A DNA stretch of 64,000 bases from Opitutia bacterium (lineage in GTDB: Bacteria > Verrucomicrobiota > Verrucomicrobiia > Opitutales > Opitutaceae): NCBI GenBank assembly GCA_016217545.1, contig JACRHT010000012.1, positions 868,001 to 932,000 on the forward strand, written 5' to 3'. Under the pieces are notes generated by a model. That model saw nothing but the letters and a program-made list of their open reading frames with translations. It did not search any database and was not told the DNA's origin. Positions 60,956-64,000 of the stretch are shown here, piece after piece (the stretch's first letter is position 1; every line of letters begins with the position of its first letter). The position numbers and the translations under genes are program-made.

Positions 60956-62104
60956 ATGACTCCCGCCGCGCGCAAATGGTTTCTGAACTTCCACCTGTGG
61001 GCGGGCCTCGTGCTCGGCGTGCTGCTGCTGATCGTCTCGCTCACGGGCGCGCTGCTGGTTTTCCGCAGCAATCTCGAACGCCGGCTCGATCCGCATCGCT
61101 GGTTCGTCCCGCCCGGTGCCACGCGCCTCGCGCCGGAGGAACTCGTCGCGCGCGCCGTCGCCGCTCATCCCGCCGGTGAACTCGAGAGCCTGCGCTATTT
61201 CGGCGACGCCACCGCGCCGTTCCTCGTCTATTTTTCCAACAAGGACTACGTGCACCTGAACCCCTACACCGGCGAAGTGCTCGGCGTCCGCGCCCGCTAT
61301 GGCGAGGGCTTCGGCTGGATCGAGGGGCTGCACAAATATTTCCAAATCGCGCCTTCCTCCGTCGGCGAAACGATCAGCGGCTACAACGCGCTCGCCTTCG
61401 TGCTCATTGTCGCCACCGGCGTCGTGCTCTGGTGGCCCGCGACGCGGCGCGCGCTCATGGCTGGCCTCACGCTCAACTGGAAACTCACCGGCCGCCCGTG
61501 GAATCTCAGCCTGCACAAGACCGTCGGCATCTACGCGGCGCTCGTGCTGGCCGTGCTCGCGCTCACCGGCTCGCCCATCTCGATCGATTGGCTGAAGAAC
61601 GCGCTTTATCCGCTCACGGGGTCCACGAAAGCCACGCCGCCCCCGGCGCACGCGCCCGGCGCGAAGTCGTTCGTCGGTTTCAACCGCCTCGCCGCGGCGA
61701 TGGCGGCGCAATTTCCCGCCGCGCGTGAAACCTACCTTCCGTTGCCGAAGAAAGGACTCGTCGCTGCCTACAGCATCGAGGCCGGTGCCGCGCATCCCAA
61801 TGCTCGCTCCTACGCCTATTGGGACGGCGCGAGCGGGACGCTGTTGCGCGCGCAGCCTTGCGCGACGGCACCGACCGGACTGCGCGTCTACTATTTCATG
61901 ATGTCGCTCCACACGGGCGTCTGGGGCGGACCGGTGATGCAGATCGTGCTGCTGCTCGGTGCGCTCTCGGTGCCGCTGCTCACTTACACCGGCGTCGCGA
62001 GCTGGCTGCGGCGCCGCTCGAACCGAGCCGCACCAGGTGTCGCTCGCGTCAATCCCGCCGCCGCGTCGAGCGCGGCTTTCCCGGAGGTTCCCCGTGTCCA
62101 CTGA
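60956..62104 (+). CDS. PepSY-associated membrane protein (PiuB/ferric reductase-like)
   Basis: 382 residues with four main helices: at about 9-33 (NFHLWAGLVLGVLLLIVSLT), 140-160 (NALAFVLIVATGVVLWWPAT), 184-206 (KTVGIYAALVLAVLALTGSP) and 325-350. A periplasmic PepSY-like domain lies at about 55-115 (LNPYTGEVLGVR). Conserved His residues in HLWAG, LHKYFQ, LHKT and SLHTG could bind haem. Proteins of this family follow siderophore receptors and are thought to reduce iron of imported ferri-siderophores in the inner membrane. Same unit as the receptor. Confidence 0.88.
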   Translation: MTPAARKWFLNFHLWAGLVLGVLLLIVSLTGALLVFRSNLERRLDPHRWFVPPGATRLAPEELVARAVAAHPAGELESLRYFGDATAPFLVYFSNKDYVHLNPYTGEVLGVRARYGEGFGWIEGLHKYFQIAPSSVGETISGYNALAFVLIVATGVVLWWPATRRALMAGLTLNWKLTGRPWNLSLHKTVGIYAALVLAVLALTGSPISIDWLKNALYPLTGSTKATPPPAHAPGAKSFVGFNRLAAAMAAQFPAARETYLPLPKKGLVAAYSIEAGAAHPNARSYAYWDGASGTLLRAQPCATAPTGLRVYYFMMSLHTGVWGGPVMQIVLLLGALSVPLLTYTGVASWLRRRSNRAAPGVARVNPAAASSAAFPEVPRVH

Positions 62105-63467
62105 ACCGGTGACGCGCCCGCCGCGCGCGGAAGATTCCGCCGCCACGCCCGCCAACCCGCCCGCGCGCGAGCCGTTCTGGCCGCAGGGCTGGTGGCGCTG
62201 GATGGAGCGGCGCGTCGGCGTCGTGCCGCTGCCGGTGCTCGTGGCGCTGATCGGCATCGTCGGGTATTTCGTGTGGCTCGGCAAAGTGCCGGCCGAAATG
62301 TGCATGATGATCGCGGTGATCGGCGTCGGCGGCTTCCTTTGCGCCGAGATCGGCAAGCATGTGCCGCTGCTCCGACACATCGGAGGCGCGGCGATCTGCG
62401 CGACGTTTGTGCCGTCGGCGCTGGCGTTCTACGGCATCCTGCCGAACACGCTCATGCAGCCGGTGGCGGAGTTCACGAAGTCCTCGCAATTCCTCTACGT
62501 GTTCATCACCGCCGTGATCGTCGGCAGCATCCTCGGCATGGACCGGCGCGTGTTGATCCGGGGATTCGTGAAAATCTTCGTGCCGCTCGCGGCGGGCTCG
62601 ATCGCAGCGTTGATCGTCGGCACCGCGGTCGGCACGGCGCTCGGGCTCGGCGCGCGGCACACGCTGCTCTTCGTCGTCGTGCCGATCATGGCGGGCGGAG
62701 TGGGCGAGGGGGCGATCCCGCTCTCCGCCGGTTACGCGGACCTGCTGCGCGTCGACCAGGGCGAGCTGTTTGCGCAGATCCTTCCCCCCGTCATGTTCGG
62801 CAGCCTGACGGCCGTGGTCTTCTCCGGGCTGTTGAATTTCCTCGGGAAGAAATTTCCCCACCTCACCGGCGAGGGCCGCCTGCAGCCCGGCGAGCAGGAT
62901 GACCTGAAGGCCGGCGAACACGAGGTGCCGGACCACATGGACATCGATCACATCGCCGCTGCCGGCATGTTCGCGGTCACGCTCTATCTCGCGGGATTGA
63001 TGGGCAAGGAGGCCTTCGGTTTTCCGGCGCCGGTCACGATGCTGGTCCTCGCGGTGGCGGCGAAGCTCGCGTTTGTCGTTCCGCCGCGCACGCAGGCCGG
63101 CGCCTATGTCGTGTATCGCTTCTTCCGCATCGCGGTGACCTACCCGCTGCTCTTCGCCATCGGTGGCGTGATGACGCCGTGGGACAAGCTGATCGCCGCG
63201 TTCCACTGGGCGAATCTCGTGACGATCGTCGCGACGGTCGCGACGCTGATGACGACCGGTTGGATCGTCGGGCGCTGGGTGAAACTCTACCCGCTCGAAG
63301 CTGCGATCGTGAACGCCTGCCACAGTGGCCAAGGCGGCACGGGCGACGTTGCGATCCTCACCGCCGCGAACCGCATGCAACTGATGCCGTTCGCGCAAAT
63401 CGCGACGCGCATCGGCGGCGCGATCACGGTCACGGTAACACTTCTCGCCCTCCGGGCGCTGGGCTGA
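62094..63467 (+). CDS. 2-hydroxycarboxylate transporter family (CitS/MaeN-like)
   Basis: 457 residues from a GTG at 62094, overlapping the PepSY gene's end by 11 bases. A GGAGG at 62082-62086 precedes the start, one of the rare clear ribosome-binding sites. After a Pro-rich N-terminus come about 11-13 helices. Family motifs: IGGAAICATFVPSALAFYGI, PIMAGGVGEGAIPLSAGYAD (the GGxG loop, first half) and NACHSGQGGTGDVAILTAAN (the GGxG loop, second half). Known members exchange or import citrate, malate or lactate with Na+. It is translationally linked to the iron genes; citrate uptake would fit (ferric citrate), but that is inference. Confidence 0.93.
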   Translation: MSTEPVTRPPRAEDSAATPANPPAREPFWPQGWWRWMERRVGVVPLPVLVALIGIVGYFVWLGKVPAEMCMMIAVIGVGGFLCAEIGKHVPLLRHIGGAAICATFVPSALAFYGILPNTLMQPVAEFTKSSQFLYVFITAVIVGSILGMDRRVLIRGFVKIFVPLAAGSIAALIVGTAVGTALGLGARHTLLFVVVPIMAGGVGEGAIPLSAGYADLLRVDQGELFAQILPPVMFGSLTAVVFSGLLNFLGKKFPHLTGEGRLQPGEQDDLKAGEHEVPDHMDIDHIAAAGMFAVTLYLAGLMGKEAFGFPAPVTMLVLAVAAKLAFVVPPRTQAGAYVVYRFFRIAVTYPLLFAIGGVMTPWDKLIAAFHWANLVTIVATVATLMTTGWIVGRWVKLYPLEAAIVNACHSGQGGTGDVAILTAANRMQLMPFAQIATRIGGAITVTVTLLALRALG

Positions 63468-63537
63468 GCGCGCAACTCCCTTGCCTCCGTGCGAGGCGTC
63501 TCGCAGCGTCGGGGCCGCGGTGATCACCCCTCAGCCG

Positions 63538-64000
63538 ATGAAACTTTCCGCCGCGACGACGTTGCGCCGTTGGGCGCTCGTGCTGGTGCCGGGACTCGCG
63601 CTGTATTTCGCGCCCGTCGGGCCGTTCACGGAGCCGCAACGGCACCTGCTCGCGATTTTCGCGGCGACGATCCTCGCGCTCGTCGTGCGTCCAGTGGAGA
63701 TGGGGGTCAGCGTCTTTCTCGCGACGGTGCTCCTGATCCTCACCGGCACGCTCGGGGCGGAGACGGCCCTCGCGGCATTCGGCAACACCACGGTGTGGCT
63801 CATCTTCGCGGCGTTTCTTTTTGCGCGGGCGATCCACACGACGCGGCTCGGCGCGCGTATCGCCTATTTTTTCATCAGTTGGTTCGGACGCACCTCGCTC
63901 ACGCTCGGCTATTCGGTGGCGGTCTCCGATCTCGTGCTCGCGCCGGTCGTGCCATCCGACACCGCGCGCGGCGGCGGCATCATCGCGCCAATCGTCCGCA
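63538..64000 (+). CDS. DASS-family anion permease (dicarboxylate/sulfate type), truncated by window end
   Basis: The first 154 codons are visible from the ATG at 63538; the 3' part lies outside the window. The N-terminal helices (WALVLVPGLALYFAPVGPFT, LLAIFAATILALVVRPVEMG) and GNTTVWLIFAAFLFARAIHT T followed by VVPSDTARGGGIIAPIV match SLC13/DASS proteins of the 2-oxoglutarate/malate translocator type. Members transport di- or tricarboxylates or sulfate with Na+. It follows the 2-hydroxycarboxylate transporter by 70 bases, forming an organic-acid uptake pair. Confidence 0.88.
   Translation, partial: MKLSAATTLRRWALVLVPGLALYFAPVGPFTEPQRHLLAIFAATILALVVRPVEMGVSVFLATVLLILTGTLGAETALAAFGNTTVWLIFAAFLFARAIHTTRLGARIAYFFISWFGRTSLTLGYSVAVSDLVLAPVVPSDTARGGGIIAPIVR

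Overview
The window looks like a chromosomal segment of a high-GC, Gram-negative, plant-polysaccharide-degrading member of the Verrucomicrobiota, most likely family Opitutaceae. I base this on the high GC content, very large TonB-dependent receptors with N-terminal motifs such as LSPFVVTADEDVGY, a dense set of hemicellulase genes without a SusD partner, and a fused cbb3 oxidase subunit. This placement comes from recognising protein styles, not from a search.

Layout. 0.2-3.4 kb (minus strand): a CNNM/CorC-type membrane protein, a dicarboxylate/amino-acid:cation symporter and a small secreted BamE-like protein. 3.6-5.0 kb: a PocR-AraC regulator and a small cysteine-containing unknown. 5.15-13.4 kb (plus strand): a complete cbb3-type cytochrome oxidase operon, ccoS, fused ccoNO, ccoQ, single-haem ccoP, ccoG, a 61-residue membrane protein, a TauE/SafE-type protein and ccoI. 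13.4-13.65 kb: a PAS-like gene remnant.

13.7-45.4 kb is a roughly 32-kb hemicellulose locus. The minus-strand half (13.7-34.1 kb) looks directed at mannan/galactomannan: a DUF5060 GH5-like hydrolase, an SGNH esterase, a 1,199-residue TonB receptor, a XylR-type AraC regulator, two GPH symporters, GH2 beta-mannosidase, GH130 phosphorylase, GH39, GH27 alpha-galactosidase, GH1 and a CE7 esterase. The right half (34.2-45.4 kb) looks directed at xyloglucan: a GPH symporter, GH2 beta-galactosidase, GH1 beta-glucosidase, GH74 xyloglucanase, GH31 alpha-xylosidase of YicI type and a LacI-family regulator. Four minus-strand promoters of the first half share one architecture: two CTCA-type half-sites exactly 21 bp apart, followed at exactly 21 bp by a -10 box. 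This is what a class II AraC-type activator would use, and the XylR-like gene lies in one of the four transcription units. A different operator-like sequence, GATTTAACGCTACAT, lies between -35 and -10 of the GH31 promoter and again upstream of the receptor, a candidate LacI-type site linking the two halves.

45.4-64 kb: a small unknown; a large SPFH protein with four N-terminal repeats, resembling the layout of major vault protein; two TonB receptors, each with its own terminator; a LytS/LytTR two-component pair divergent from an MacB/FtsX-type permease without an ATPase; a CAU-anticodon tRNA; an iron-type operon (palindromic operator, siderophore receptor, PepSY membrane protein); a 2-hydroxycarboxylate transporter; and the start of a DASS anion permease cut by the window end.

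Two window-wide oddities stand out. Most start codons lack a Shine-Dalgarno sequence and are preceded by C- or pyrimidine-rich stretches. One AT-rich perfect palindrome sits in frame inside ccoI and looks like an inserted palindromic element.
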